Assembly (NCBI RefSeq): GCF_040182565.1
Contig: NC_089873.1
Location: 93,318,001-93,382,000 of the forward strand
Length of the DNA: 64,000 nt
Source of the DNA: Anser cygnoides
Lineage: Eukaryota; Chordata; Aves; Anseriformes; Anatidae
Direction of reading: 5' to 3'
The position numbers and the translations under genes were made by a program. Each line of letters begins with the position of its first letter. Within the stretch, counting starts at the first letter, position 1. A model generated the notes under the pieces. It worked only from the letters and a program-made list of their open reading frames with translations. It was not told the origin of the DNA and ran no database searches. Below, piece by piece: positions 48,137 through 60,894 of the stretch.

Positions 48137-48600
48137 GTCTGAGGTGCTCAATGTTCTCTTTGCTTCAATCTATACTAAGTCTCCCAGTCCTCTTGCTTAA
48201 TGAAAGGGTTGAAAGTGGTAGAGAATGATCAGCAGTAGATAAGGAGAGAGTCAGGGTTGGCTTGCAAGGACTCAACCCACACAAGTTGAGGAGGTCATCA
48301 AGAAAACAGAGACAGGCTCTTGTCTGTGGTGTGTGGTGAGAGGATGGTAAGCTATAGGTACAGGTTGAAACAATAAAGGTTCAGCCTGCATATAAGGAAA
48401 GATTTTTTCCTGCTGAGAATGGCCAGGCAGTGGAGCTGGGTGCAAAGCAAGGATAAGAAGGCTCCATTATTTGGAGGTTTTCAAGAACTAACTGTATAAA
48501 GCCCTGATAAGCTTGGTCTGGCTTCTTGATTTACCCTGCTTTCAGCGGGAGGTTGGACTAGGGAACTCCCCAGGTCCCTTTCTCCCTGAATTATCATCTT
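47920..48600 (+). mobile_element. CR1 LINE, internally deleted
   Basis: Plus-strand CR1 remnant with three collinear parts. First, an ORF2 segment (about 47920-48190) from between the endonuclease and reverse-transcriptase domains. Second, a short piece around CAAGGACTCAACCCACACAA (48267-48286), which matches the CR1 region coding 'LNPHKS' at the start of reverse transcriptase. Third, a 3' part from about 48310 with GTGTGTGGTGAGAGGATGG, AGGTTCAGCCTGCATATAAG, then GAGGTTTTCAAGAACTAACT and GGGAGGTTGGACTAGGGAAC, ending near ATTATCATCTTG at 48600. Most of the reverse-transcriptase domain, well over 1 kb, is missing. The element therefore arose by internal deletion and not only by 5' truncation. 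It is divergent and older than the copies at 4996 and 11587. Confidence 0.85.
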
Positions 48601-48609
48601 GTCCTGCAG

Positions 48610-50420
48610 TTTCAGCTCTTCTCTTTTTTTACAAGCACTTTTTCCTAAACAACAAGTCATCTAAGGTTTGGCTGTGTTCTTGCCGACATTTGAACCATGC
48701 TGCTTTCTCAGAAATGTAATTGCAAGAAATCTACCCGACTTCGGGCTGGCTCATGCACAGCAGGGCAGGAATCTGAGAAAAAAAAATGCATTTACTGTGC
48801 ACTTTTACCTGTGCATTTACTTAGATTTTCCCTACACATGAACCAAGAGATTCCTTTCTTCTCTTCTAATGGACTGCAATGATGTGAAAACTGGAGTTTT
48901 ATTCATGGGGAGAGGACCACAGTTGTTTTGAAATACAGGGATGCTGGTGCTTTTCAAAGTTAGATTGGGAGAAAATGACAGACGAAGAAAATGAAAGAGA
49001 AGAAAATGGTGGGCTTTCTCTTAACTCCATTCTCATATTTCTACTACATAAAGGAAACCATTACCCAGCAATAACAGCAAAACATGAACACTGAGCACTT
49101 CCACCCAAATAGTAGCAGTTTCACACAACTACAAGCAATACAAGTAAGGCCTGGTACAGAGAAAAGCCTTATAATAGCTAATGCTCCAAGTCATGTAGAA
49201 CAAGGATCTGTCAAGAAATGCTTTTGCACGTTGCTTTCCCTTTATAAAGATACAGAAAGCAGGAAATGAACTATTGGAAAGAATGACACATCTACACTGG
49301 CCTCAAGCATTGTTCTCTTGGGTGCACAGCCTGAAGCATCTGCCTCTTCTCCATAAATTTCTGCATATTCTCTTTTTGTGTGCAAAACTGTGGATTACAT
49401 GAAAATAAGAAAAGTCCTCGAGCTTTTCTGTCTATAAACAGATTTCAGGAATTTCAAAGGTGATTGCCAATGAAGATCTAGTTTCAAGACTGCACAATAC
49501 AAAAACATTGTATATGTGGAGAATTGTACCCTCTTATTTTGTTGTTCATTTTCTTTCAGCCCATAGAATAGTTTTCAGCTTATTTGAGGACAGACGACAT
49601 TATTTTTGTTTAAGAGCAATTTAATTCAGTTTTATATACAGATGCAGATATATGCATGTATACACACACACGTACACAAACAACATTTTCAAATTAAACT
49701 AAAAGAAGCCACTTCTAACCTGAGGAAAGGAATACACACATGCACACAGACTTGCATTATTAACTAAGTCAATTTTAAACCCCGAGAGGCTTTGCATCCT
49801 TCACTAGGTGCAGTGGCATAAATATTATTTCCTTAGTTGCACTCTTGTTGGTGCCAGTGCCGAAATTCATATTAGGGAGTACTTCATTTCTAGAGTGGAG
49901 GTCTCTGCTGAAGCAGTGTCAATGCAGGAAGGCTGAAATCCTGCCACAGTGGCAGGAACCTGTACACCCTCTCTGCATCCCCTTCCTGGCAGGAAGCATC
50001 CTCCTCAATAAAAATTCTTAGAGTGAGCAAACAGGGTGCAATGCTCTCACTGTGCAAATATGTGCCAGTCAAATGAAAGTGTTGGGGCGTAGGTGGGGCT
50101 TACTAAACTTCGGCTGCCCAGAAAACAACAATAACAGTCAAGCTGTAGGCAATAAAATATTTTCCAACAGCTTCCGGTTTTAACATGTTCGTATCTGGTC
50201 GCAATGAGCAGTGCTGGTACCCTTCTAGCCCCATGCTGCCCACGGGTCATGAGCTGGGAAACCGCTTTGCACCCTGGCCCCCAGTTTCACACTGAGCCAT
50301 ACCCTGCAGCATGGCTGAAGTTCAATCAGGAGGTGAATGTCTGTGTAGATGTAGGTACAGCAGGCTTAATCCCCGGAACTTTAATTTCCTTCACTTTTAC
50401 AGGCTGGCAAAAGGAAAAGG
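48610..50420. other. Unique non-coding DNA
   Basis: No gene could be supported. A (CA)-rich patch lies near 49660-49680 and again near 49735-49750. Confidence 0.55.
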
Positions 50421-50424
50421 TAAC

Positions 50425-50444
50425 TTTTTTTTTTTTTTTTTTTT
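50425..50444. repeat. 20-nt T run
   Basis: Uninterrupted T20 after GGTAAC. It creates an F-rich end to a spurious plus-strand frame (50204-50446). Confidence 0.95.
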
Positions 50445-50449
50445 GAAAA

Positions 50450-53400
50450 AGGGAATGAATCCTGTGGCTGTAGGGGATGGGCTTCATTGAAGTAACTTTC
50501 TATTTACTATCGAAAAAAGAGAGCTTTAGGTTTATTGGAATCAGTCTGTGAAATAGCACAGAAAAAGCAGGTCATCCTCCTATCTCTCATTTCCTCTGCC
50601 TCTTTCCTACCCCTTTACACGATTCGAGGGGGACTTTTTGACATCTGCTCTTCAATTTGGGGCTGTTCTCGACACTAATTTTTAGTTTCACTGGGAGCAT
50701 TTGAACTCTTGAATGGCGCTTCTCTTATCATCACCACACCAAGTAGTTATTACTACAAAAGAGGTGAGAGATAGAGAGAGGTGCTTGATACTTCCCAGCT
50801 GAGGAAACTGCTGCTACTAACCTGCTTTTTTGCAGAAGAGTGAGTCATGCATTAGGGTTGAAATGAGATTTATTTATCTGAGCTAGAAGAAATAAATAAA
50901 AATTGAGAACAAACAAACAGTAGTCACTGACAGTCAGTTGGTACCTAATGAATCATATTCTTGGGTTAGCAAAGGTTCAGATGTTTACTGAGTAATTTTT
51001 TCCTAAGTGTAGTTGCTCTTGGAGACTTCTGTGCTGGTACTAATACTGTGATTATAACACTCTTTATCTCTTAACCCTCTTTGCTTCCTGCTAGGTAATT
51101 TTGCTTCTTTAGAGAAGTCAAAGGAAAATATATCTTTTTATGACAGGAAGGAAGCATCGTGTGTGCATTGAAAGTCTGTAAATGACATGCGGCTTGCTGA
51201 AATTTTTGTCTCATAACCAGCTTATGATTTGGGTGGGACACATTCATGGATGGCAGACCCTGCTGGTGACTTGGTCCTGACAATTATCCCGATTTTCAGT
51301 TGCTAAACTGCACTAAAAAGATGAAGACATATGCAGAATACTTCTCTGCTACAACTTTGCTGTGCTGTCGGTTGCTCTGCTTGGCCCAAGACTGCTACAC
51401 AAGGGCTGGGGCTGGTGTGGGGTGACACTGTGAAGATGAAGGTGCTGGAAAGTCTTCTGTCTCTGTGCTCAGATAAAGCCCATGCTGGGGAAGAAAAGGA
51501 AAAAGCTCTGTTTAGGAAATTGTTGTTTCTTTAAATGGGAGATAAAAATCTGGGGAAATGTTTTAGGTAGAGGCTGTTCAGTGAAGGGAAGAAAGATTCA
51601 AGGTAGTTTTCAGCGTTAATCTTGTTCTCCTTTTTCTAACAAAGTTCTTTGTTCGGTTCAGAAGAAAAGATGAATAAGAAGGGGCAGGATGGAAGTATAG
51701 AAAGCAATGAATGCTGGAGAAAAGGTAAATCAGTTATGCCTACTTACTGTAGTACAAACATGTAAGATAATAGGATATTGGGAATGTGTCTGTCAAAGCA
51801 AAGGAGCCAGGGAGAAAGGGCAAATACAAGTGCGAGTTACCTATTTTCTGAGTTCAATGTCCAAAGCAGGCATTCTTGAACAAGCCTAGACTGTTATTTT
51901 TAAGGTCTGCAATACAGTTGTTGAATTCCACATTGATTCCAGGGCAGAGGTGACTGAGATTTGTAAAGGTACAAAAGTGCACTGGCTCAAGGTGACAAAT
52001 CAGTTGTCTAGATCCATTCAAAGCCCATACATGCTACAAAAGCAAAGAGGATATGAGTGATGTCTTTGTAACCTGGTAATCCAAGGACAGCTCTGGCAGT
52101 GCACAGGAAAGTCCCTGGGCCTTAGCTTGGTGAGAAGCGTGTTATTCAAGGGGGCTGCTGTGGAAGATGGAAACCCACTCTGTGCAGCCCACAGTCCCAT
52201 GGGTCTGCACAAAACCCTGTTCTTGGGTGGAAAAGAAAAAGGTGCCTAACTGTGCAAGAGGGAGGGAAGGAAAATGAGCATCAAGACTGTTTACCTGGGC
52301 TTGGGCTCCATGTGTCCCACTTAGTGTGTCAATATAGCCCTCACGAGGTGCAGCCCACAGCTTCCCCAAAGTCCTTGTCCAGCTTGGCAATGGCGGGTGA
52401 CAAAGTGCACAGGGCTGGTTGGGAGTTACTTCTCCTGCAGACACTTGGTCAGCAGGAAAGTGTGTGAGGTGCTGCCCAGAGGGCCTAAAGGGAGTAAGAG
52501 TTTATGGAGATGACATTTCAGTTTATGGGAAGCATTAGGAATGGTATTATGCAATCACTTCTGGACATTATCTTAAAGGCTTCTGGACTCCTACTAAGTG
52601 TAGAAAAATACATTGTTAGAAGTACAGCTGTGGCATTTAAGCTATTTCACTGCTGAAAAAGAGTGGAAAACAGATCAACACAGACATTGTTTTTTGTAAA
52701 CCTTGACCCAAGCTTATAGGATGTTCTTGAAATGGACACACACAGATGCGAAAGAGCACAGAAATGATGCTACTTGGCAGCTTTGATTGGAATAAATCAC
52801 AATTGGTAGCGTACCCTCTCGTAAGACAATCTTCCCTCCTTTTGCTTTGAAACCCTTCTGTTACTTGTGAGTCATCAGAGGGCAGTAGAATTACTTTGGT
52901 GTAAAGTTATTTACTTGCAGACTTCTGGTAGGCTGTAGTGAATTATAGTTACTGAACGAGCTTTTATCTAAGGTTCCTGCAACTGAGCAATTAACTTTCT
53001 GACTCTTACACTAAAGCAATTCATGTAAACAGATTGTGGTTATGAAGGAAAACACTTAACAAGTCATAAATTGTGAATCAGTTGTTGATTTGTCCTTTTT
53101 TTTTGTTTCTTTTATTTTCTGAACAAAACATAAATTTTCTGCCTGTAGTGGGGTGTGTATTTTTTTTTCCAGAATAGTGAAATTTGCACGTCTTTGGGAT
53201 ATAGAAGAATCTCCTTAAAGAGTCATGGCTCCCAGCAGTTTACCATGTAGGGCAAGAGGATTCCTCTAAGGAACAGGCATTTGGGGAATTGTTATAAACA
53301 AGATGCCATCCCTTACAATGGAGCGTGAATTTGTAAATTTATAAGCAGGGAAAGATTACTTTGCATTTACCATGAATGAGAAAATGTGGCCATGTAGCTA

Positions 53401-54380
53401 ATGTGAGGTAGTTCAGGCTATATAAATTGATCTCCTTATTTATCCTTCCTAATTCCATGAGTAGCCAAGCCTACAAGATAAGTAACACAGCTTCTTTGCA
53501 TGATGATACTTTTATTCCTTCGTGCTTGCTTTGCAGAGCTCGGCAACGTTGCCCTATAAAGAATCATTAGTATGATAGGAGTTGCCCCCATTTAATAGAT
53601 GGACAGTGTCAGACTCTCTACAAAATCAGGCCTTGCTATATGTAGACATCTTTGACTCACAGCTGCAAGATGGAGATGATAACTTTAGGAGAATAATGAT
53701 TTTCCTATCTCTTTCCTTTAAGACTAGTCCTTGTACCTTCCCTGAAAGATACTGCACTATGAAGCTTATGGAGCAGAACATGATAAGAAAGGACTTCTCT
53801 GACTCCTTCAACTGCTTAATAATTAACTGTATGACCTCTGTTTAGAAGTAAAGCCAAGCTAATTAATGCATACTTCAATTGAGTATATCACCTATAACAT
53901 GACTGTGATGTATAATGTAAATTTAGGAGATATAAGGATTGAGTGTGGATAAAATGTTCCATATACACCATGACAAGTATTATAAAAGCACTTTTTTGCA
54001 AATGTCTTCTATCATTCATTTTATGGCACTTTGCATCACTATGTAATTATGTATAATTGCTTGTAAAAACACTTAGACTTCTGGCCCCTTGTGGTGCAAC
54101 TTAGTGAGAGAGAAAAGAAAGGGTCAGTGTTCAAATAAGGTATGACATTTTGTTGCACTAGTACAGCATGTTCCTTGGAAGTGGAAATATTTCTGTAACA
54201 CCTCCCACAGGAGGGCTGAGTGTGGTGGTCTACATCGTATGTAATTTTAACCCAAACTTGAAATATTTTCTGCCGCCCACTGCTTTTGCATCATCATTAG
54301 CTTGCTATCTGAAAAAAAAAATGCTTCTGATCAATTAGAACTCAGAAATGTCTACTGACAAGTTTCTGAAAGTGATTTTA
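50450..54380. other. Unique non-coding DNA
   Basis: No gene could be supported. A weak MIR-like phrase (ATCATTAGTATGATAGGAGT then TGCCCCCATTTAATAGATGG) at about 53563-53602 was seen but is too short to call. Confidence 0.5.
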
Positions 54381-54385
54381 AAACA

Positions 54386-54460
54386 TCTTCACAGTAGCCA
54401 TGTGAATCAAATGAGTGTGGTTATCTCCATTTTCAAGGTAGAGGTATGGAGGAAAACGCG
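54386..54460 (+). repeat. MIR-like SINE core
   Basis: CATCTTCACAGTAGCCATGT, then GAATCAAATGAGTGTGGTTA and TCTCCATTTTCAAGGTAGAG, resembles the MIR core ('ctcacaacaaccctgtgaggtaggtactgttattatctccattttacagatgagg'). Divergent, and only the core-to-3' part is visible. Confidence 0.55.
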
Positions 54461-54469
54461 GCGTTAGGC

Positions 54470-57400
54470 TCCTCTGTATGCAAGGTTTTAGCAGAACTGA
54501 AGATGGTCTGATGTTCTTTCATCCTGCTGTGATGGATTAGACCAACAGGTACGTGCTTAACCTCCCTGGCAAGTTTGTCTGTTGTTTTAACAGCAGGCTG
54601 GGCTTTTTCACTTTAGGTACACTTACATGCACAGAATTGATTCTGTGATGGCTGGTCTTTCAGCAAGTAACTGGAACCTTCATGTAAGAAGAGAAGATAG
54701 AGTCCTTTTTCTTTATGAATCTTTTCACAGGCGTGGACTATCTTGGTAGTTAGCTTTGTTATTTCACAGTTGTGGAACGTGTCATGATGTCTGAATAACT
54801 GCAATTACTGCTCACCTTGTTCTCTGTGCTTTGATTAAAATGCTTTTAGGTATTTTGCAAAATCCTAAGATAAAGACTGATATGCAAACAACATCCCTGA
54901 GGTAAATGGCAGTAAATGTTCTGTATGACATGCTTTGTTTGTGAGGTGCTCAGATAACACCGTGATTAGTGCCTGGGTAGACATGGGTTTTGAATGTTTT
55001 TCTCTGATCCTTTACACAGTTAGATCTTATATTTTTAGAATTGATTTGAGATCAGGTAGGACTATTCAAGCACTAAAGGTTTGAGAGAGGTTGTACTGTT
55101 CTAGTGTCACAAAGGCAGGTAAAATGCAGAAGAACAGTGAGGGCTAAACTGAATTTACCATGACAAATAGCAAATTGCTTATGAGTCTAGATCATATATG
55201 GAATGAAAATGCACTGTTTGGGCTGAAAAAGAACATTCAATTTGTCCTTCTTCAGTCAATCTCTAATAGAAGCAAGAGTTTATCTGTGGGAATTCCTGGA
55301 CAATTGGTTGTGTGGCAGGAAGGCTTTCTGCTTCCATGTGAATAAGGTGGATCTGAGGTTGCTGCTTTCCTTTTGCAGATCCAGTCTAACAGTGAAGATC
55401 TAGGAAGGAGTCCCCCTAGGATGGCAGATTTAGAGCTTTCATTATAGGGACATTTCTCAGAATGAAGAAGGAAAATCAGAAAATCAGTGCAGGAGAAGAA
55501 TAAGGAACAGCATAAAATTAACTCAGATACTTCAGCTTTATTGATAATATGGGCAGAGGGTGTAATAAAGATAGTTGGCTCCTCTGTCTATTCAGTTTGG
55601 TTACATAGCTTGCCATAGTACATTCTCCCATGCTTTTATCTTTGTGATGTAACTCAATAAAAATGTACTGTGGCTTTGTTCATTCCTAGGATATGGTTGA
55701 ACTGAATATTTAAAGGTGTCTGTTTCCAGGGAGCTTTCACCATTTTCACTGTTGGCTTTCACCATTATCATCATCAAGAGACACTGGATTTGCCTCTTGA
55801 ATCATCAGGTGTCACAAGTCATGGTGACCCTGACACCATGCATGGAAACCCTCCTGATAACTGCAGAAAGGGAAGGTGGAAGTCAACACTAATATTGTCA
55901 AGCCTGACTTCTGTCCAAGTTGTGAATCTACATTCTAAAATCAAAGTAACTGTGTAAATATGGAAATTGTTTCAATGCCAAATCTTCATTGCTGATGTCA
56001 CTCCTGAGCATGCCATTCAGGTCAGAATCACAGTGAGATATAGCTGGATCTCAGATTTAACTTACTTGCCTTTCTTCTCTATCCAGTTTTGGAAGGTATC
56101 TCTACAAGTAGTGTTTCTGTCGTAAATTTGGGTTCTCCTTTGGAGTGACATACCAAAATGAGGAAACCACCTCTTAAGTTGTTTCTGATTAATGCTCACT
56201 TTACTCTCCAGATTATCAATAGTTGCCTATTACACTCCACTGTTTCACTTCCTTGTCCCCAAAGAAGAGTAGCCTCTAAATTTGTGTTTGCAAGCCCGAA
56301 TCTGAAATCCATGACAAGATACTTTCTCCAAAAGGCAGTTGCTGGCCCTTGTCTGTCTTAATTCAGTTTTCTAGGAGCAGCGTCATGTTGCATGTGTTGA
56401 ATTTCAGGCAGTTGAGACAGATGTCTAATGTAGTTGACCTGTCTACATAAGCCTTCTGAACAATCAATAGAGGCAGAAAGGCTTTTGCAGTAGAACATGA
56501 AGTTTGGGTCACCTCCTGAAGGCCTTGTCTTTTTGGGTTAGCTATGTTGAAGCTTATGGACACCGACTCTTCAGGTGAGCACCAGAGTACCCCAACATCG
56601 CCACTCTACTCCAGACCCATGCTTCTCCTAAGACTTTCATTCCAGTTATTTGACCTTTTTCCTTTTTTTAATTTATATATATATTTTACCCAACCTTTTC
56701 TAACATTTTTGTCAAAGGGAAAAACAAGCTGTGGTAGTTCCAAAATACTGACATACAATATTTCCATTTTTCTGTATTTCCATCTATTCTTCTGGCCAAA
56801 AATTATTTGCTGTATTTGATCCAGATTTGTGAAGGGCTCTTGTTGCCTTGGAACAGTGTTTTCTAGCAAAGAAACCATTCCGCTGGAAAAATATTCAAGG
56901 TTAAAGCCAGATATATATTAAAGTAGATAGCTTCTGTTTTTCCTGTAGCCTTTGGATAAACACAAATTTCACTCTTGCAGGCTGTTAACCTGGCATATTT
57001 CACCAGTTTGCAATTCAGAGAGCATATGAGTAACATTTCAGATAAATAGAGGAGTATCTTCCCCCTTTTAGGATGCTGACTCTACCTTCCTCAATCTCCT
57101 TCTGCTGATCTCCTCTGGGGGAAGAGAATTGAGTATACTAATGACAAAAAGGCAAATGTTCAAACTCCCTCAAGGAGCACTTAAAAAGCTGCTTCATCAC
57201 AACAGTGTGACATGGACATGAATAGAGGATTGTTCTCTTCAGATTCCAAGCAGCCATCGACTTTATTGCATATTTTCACCTATGTGAGTTACAAATTAAT
57301 GACAAATATGTTTGAAAGCTAGTCATTACCTCAATCAGTCAATTATTCAAAGGATGTATCAGTGTGATTAGTTGTTCTCGTTTAATTATAGGAACAATAA

Positions 57401-58870
57401 TTAGCTAATAAGGGAGTCCCATCATTCATATAATACTGATTTTCATTGTTTTAGAGACAATAATTAAAAAAGTCCCTTGAATCTATATATTGAGAAAATA
57501 CCCTAGATTACTTTTAAAACAACTTTATGAAGTTGCAGGAAGGGCTTTACGCTCTTCTAACTTTTCTGGCCAACCTTATGCTTCTTCCATCTTCTCAACA
57601 GTAAATCCAGTTGAAAATTAATTAACATATCTTGAAATGTAGACTTTGTAGTGGATTGCCTTCAGAAAGTTGAGTGTCACACAGATGATTAGACAACTTG
57701 CTCTATTTAATTACCTTGTCCCTGGACAAATATAAAATGATGCCAAATGCTGGCAAAGAAAAATGGATGTGTAAAAGATTATATCCTGTTCCTATAAAGA
57801 CAAAATCTTCTCTGAAATTTCAGATGCAAAACCATGGGATTTCATGCATCTCTCTAAAATTAGCACTGGAGGAACAGACGTTTTGTTTAAACAAGATTCT
57901 GTCTGTATATTCCTTATATTTGTGTTTCCTTCTTAGGACCTTCTGCCCCAACTTGTTATACCTTTACAGCTCAGTCAGTTTCCTGAGTCCTAAATACAAA
58001 GTGAAAAGACCCAGATCTTCATGAGTCAAGAGGCACCTAACTCACAGTGACACCCCAAAATGCATTTGCGAGTCCAGCCCAGCACATCTGGCTCACACAT
58101 ACATGGTCAAACCAAGGACAATAACCTAGCATTTGATGCTGAAGCCACTCAATGCACTTCCTGTGCCAATGACCAGTGAGGACAAAACAGGTCTGAAAGA
58201 AGCTAAGAACTTTCCAACAGCTAAGAGGCTGACTGTAAGGCTAAGAGGTCCTTACTTGTGGTTAAAAAGAGCTATTCCATATTTTCCCATATCCACAAGC
58301 CATGCTAATCATGTTTAGCTGGCACAGGCAGCTAAACCACAAAAAACTAACCTTACAAAACCATGCAGAGTGAGAGGAGCATGGTCCTCCAGCAACACAG
58401 GGCAGTGGGATCATTGCTTTCAGCTGCTGCAAGCTGCTCTTTCTGCTTGCCCCATCACCCGTCTGTACTGTAAACACAGGCTATTTCTCCTCTTATATAG
58501 TGGCTGAAAACTCTTCAGCCACTCTATGTAAGATATGAAACTTGCATTTCAATTCTCCTCCTACCACTATCTTGTAATCAAAAGTGACCTTGGAGGGTCA
58601 TCTTCATAGCCACACGTGGACTTCTCCCAACTCCCCTGCCTAGTGAATGCCCTAAGTGTTTCTATCCCATGCTGGAGACAAGGTTTTTAAAGACTCCCCC
58701 TTCTCTCCAGCGCTCCTGACATTTTTAAAAGCATATGATTATCCCAGGCTTTTGGTTTTAATCTTTTTCATTTTCATTTTACCTCTGTTTTTACCCTGAA
58801 ATTCTCTCATGATTCCTGCTCTAGTTCTAACTGTCCCAGGAAGCGATTGCATCAACAATACACCTAATTT
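54470..58870. other. Unique AT-rich non-coding DNA
   Basis: No gene could be supported. A TAAT-dense candidate conserved block lies at 57340-57500. Open frames are under 110 codons, unrecognisable, and overlap on both strands. Confidence 0.55.
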
Positions 58871-58877
58871 AATTATT

Positions 58878-58908
58878 TAAAACTAAAAATAAAATAAAAA
58901 ATAAAAGA
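58878..58908. repeat. A-rich (AAAAT)n-like tract
   Basis: About 30 nt built of AAAAT and AAAAAT units with one C. Simple low-complexity sequence. Confidence 0.8.
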
Positions 58909-58909
58909 T

Positions 58910-60860
58910 TGATAAAGCCCTGTGAGATCTCAGACGACAACGATCATCTTTAACTTCACATAGTGTAGCGGTCAAAGCGTTTAAACAGAAACCAGGACAA
59001 TTTGTATCTGACAAAAATTCCCTCAGAAAATCATGTAAGCTCTGTATTGCAGCCCCTATATGCGATATAGGATTTATACCTGATAAGGTGGTGCAAGACA
59101 TCTATATATTGTATTCAGTATTTTTTAGCTATTTCCTTATCATAGCCCCTGAATACTAGTCACATAACTTGGACTCACATTTTCAGTGAGCTCCCTTGCG
59201 TGCTTTTCACCTTTCATTATTTGTTTTACTTTGTTGTACTGGATAAATAAAAGAAAAGTTGGAGGAATGCAGAAATCCTGTTGTATTGAACTTTTGGTAC
59301 CTAGTTCCATTAATGTTCTAATCATCAAAAACATAGTTTACATGTAGCTTTTGGACTGATTTTAAAGAGCTCTTTTCTAAATAGTGAGAGGAGTAAGAGC
59401 CCTTGAACATTCAAACTGATGTTCTTCAGTGCATAGATCAAACCATGACATTGCACCAGTTTCTTTGCAAAAATGTTTAAAGGTCTGCAAGTTCCGTCTG
59501 CATATAACACTGTAGAAAAGTGAGCATTTTAAGACTGATTTATGTGAGCTCTTTGATAATTTTCTTTGGACATATGTGACACTCCCTCGCCAAATAATAC
59601 CACTCTTGATTTCCCATTATTGCTGTTGTTTCATTGCAAGACAGCTGCAGAGCCCTTTCCTGTATCCAGTATTGAAAAACATCCCACTCCCCATGATGCA
59701 ACTTCACTTGATAACCTGATAGTTATTTTGTCTTTTCCTTGCCCCTGCTGCCTTCCTTCTAGTTCAATCTGGACAGCTTCCGACTCATACCTCAAGCCTC
59801 ACCCTCTCTTTGTTGTGAATATTTTTCCCCTTCTTTTCTATTTTTTTTTTTCTGCTCCATCTCAAGCGGTAGCCACAAAAGGAGGCAGGGAGGCAGATAT
59901 TACTTGAAGGCAGGCATTACTGCTGCCAAAGGGAGAAGGTAAAATAGATGTCACTTCTGAAGAGAGAGAGTGAGATAGACGGCATGAGTGGATGCCTCAC
60001 CATTGCTGGGACTTGGCAAACAGAGAGGTGAAGAGCAAAATGAAAAACTGTGGCAGCCGCAACAACTATGGAAAAAAAGCTACAGCAACAGGAGGGAAAA
60101 ATACTAAATTAATTTTTATGAAAGCTGATGAACTTGGGATATAGACAAATTGGGGTGGTCACAGCCAAATACACACAGCCTTGGGAAGTGTGGACATAGC
60201 TAATTTCACAAGTACAGAGTGCTGGCAGGGAGGTATTGATGCTCTGCAGGGCAATGTGAGCCTGCAGGTATTTTAAGGAACTGAGACAGTCAAATTTGAA
60301 CTCTCATATGGGCACCATTGCTTATAGAAGACATCCAGTAGCTAGTTGTCACCTATCTATACTTAAAAATCTGTGAGATGCTGAATCTTACAGCACCTGA
60401 GAGTTGAGATCTGTGCTGGAAAGACATGTCCAGCTGTGGGATAAAGGAAAGTCCAAGGGAAATACACTGTGAAAGGGGATTGCCAGTAGTGAGGGGGCAA
60501 AAAGGTAAGGAGAGAAAGAAACAGCATATTTGGGTGAAGAAATGCTCAAACTGATAGTGTTAGTGAATCAGAGAGTTTTGAAATTACAGTATATTTTCAG
60601 CTCCCTGGGATTGCTCTTGCATAGGCACAGTGTCCTGGCAGACACTGGTGCTACTAACTAATTCTGCCATTCTTTGCCAGTTTTTGAAAATTTCATGCAT
60701 GTACAACTAAATAAATAAATTGGTTCTTTTTCTTGAAAGTCATATGACTTTCTTATGCTGGAAAATATAAATAATACAAGTGACATTAGATCAATGTGAT
60801 TCAGTTATTTTGTGTAATCTTGAATTTAACCTCATTGGCAAGAACTTGGAGAGACATTCT
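58910..60860. other. Unique non-coding DNA
   Basis: No gene could be supported. The largest frame (113 codons, 59566-59907, plus strand) has a pyrimidine-driven F/L/S-rich composition and no recognisable domain. Confidence 0.5.
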
Positions 60861-60862
60861 GA

Positions 60863-60890
60863 TTTTTTTATTATTATTATTTTTTTTCTT
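60863..60890. repeat. (TTA)n within a T-rich tract
   Basis: Four to five TTA units flanked by T7 and T8 runs. Confidence 0.85.
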
Positions 60891-60894
60891 CTTG

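Noticed and set aside
53563..53602. Possible third MIR-like core
   Set aside because: Only about 25 bp resemble the family, which is within what chance and memory bias can produce.
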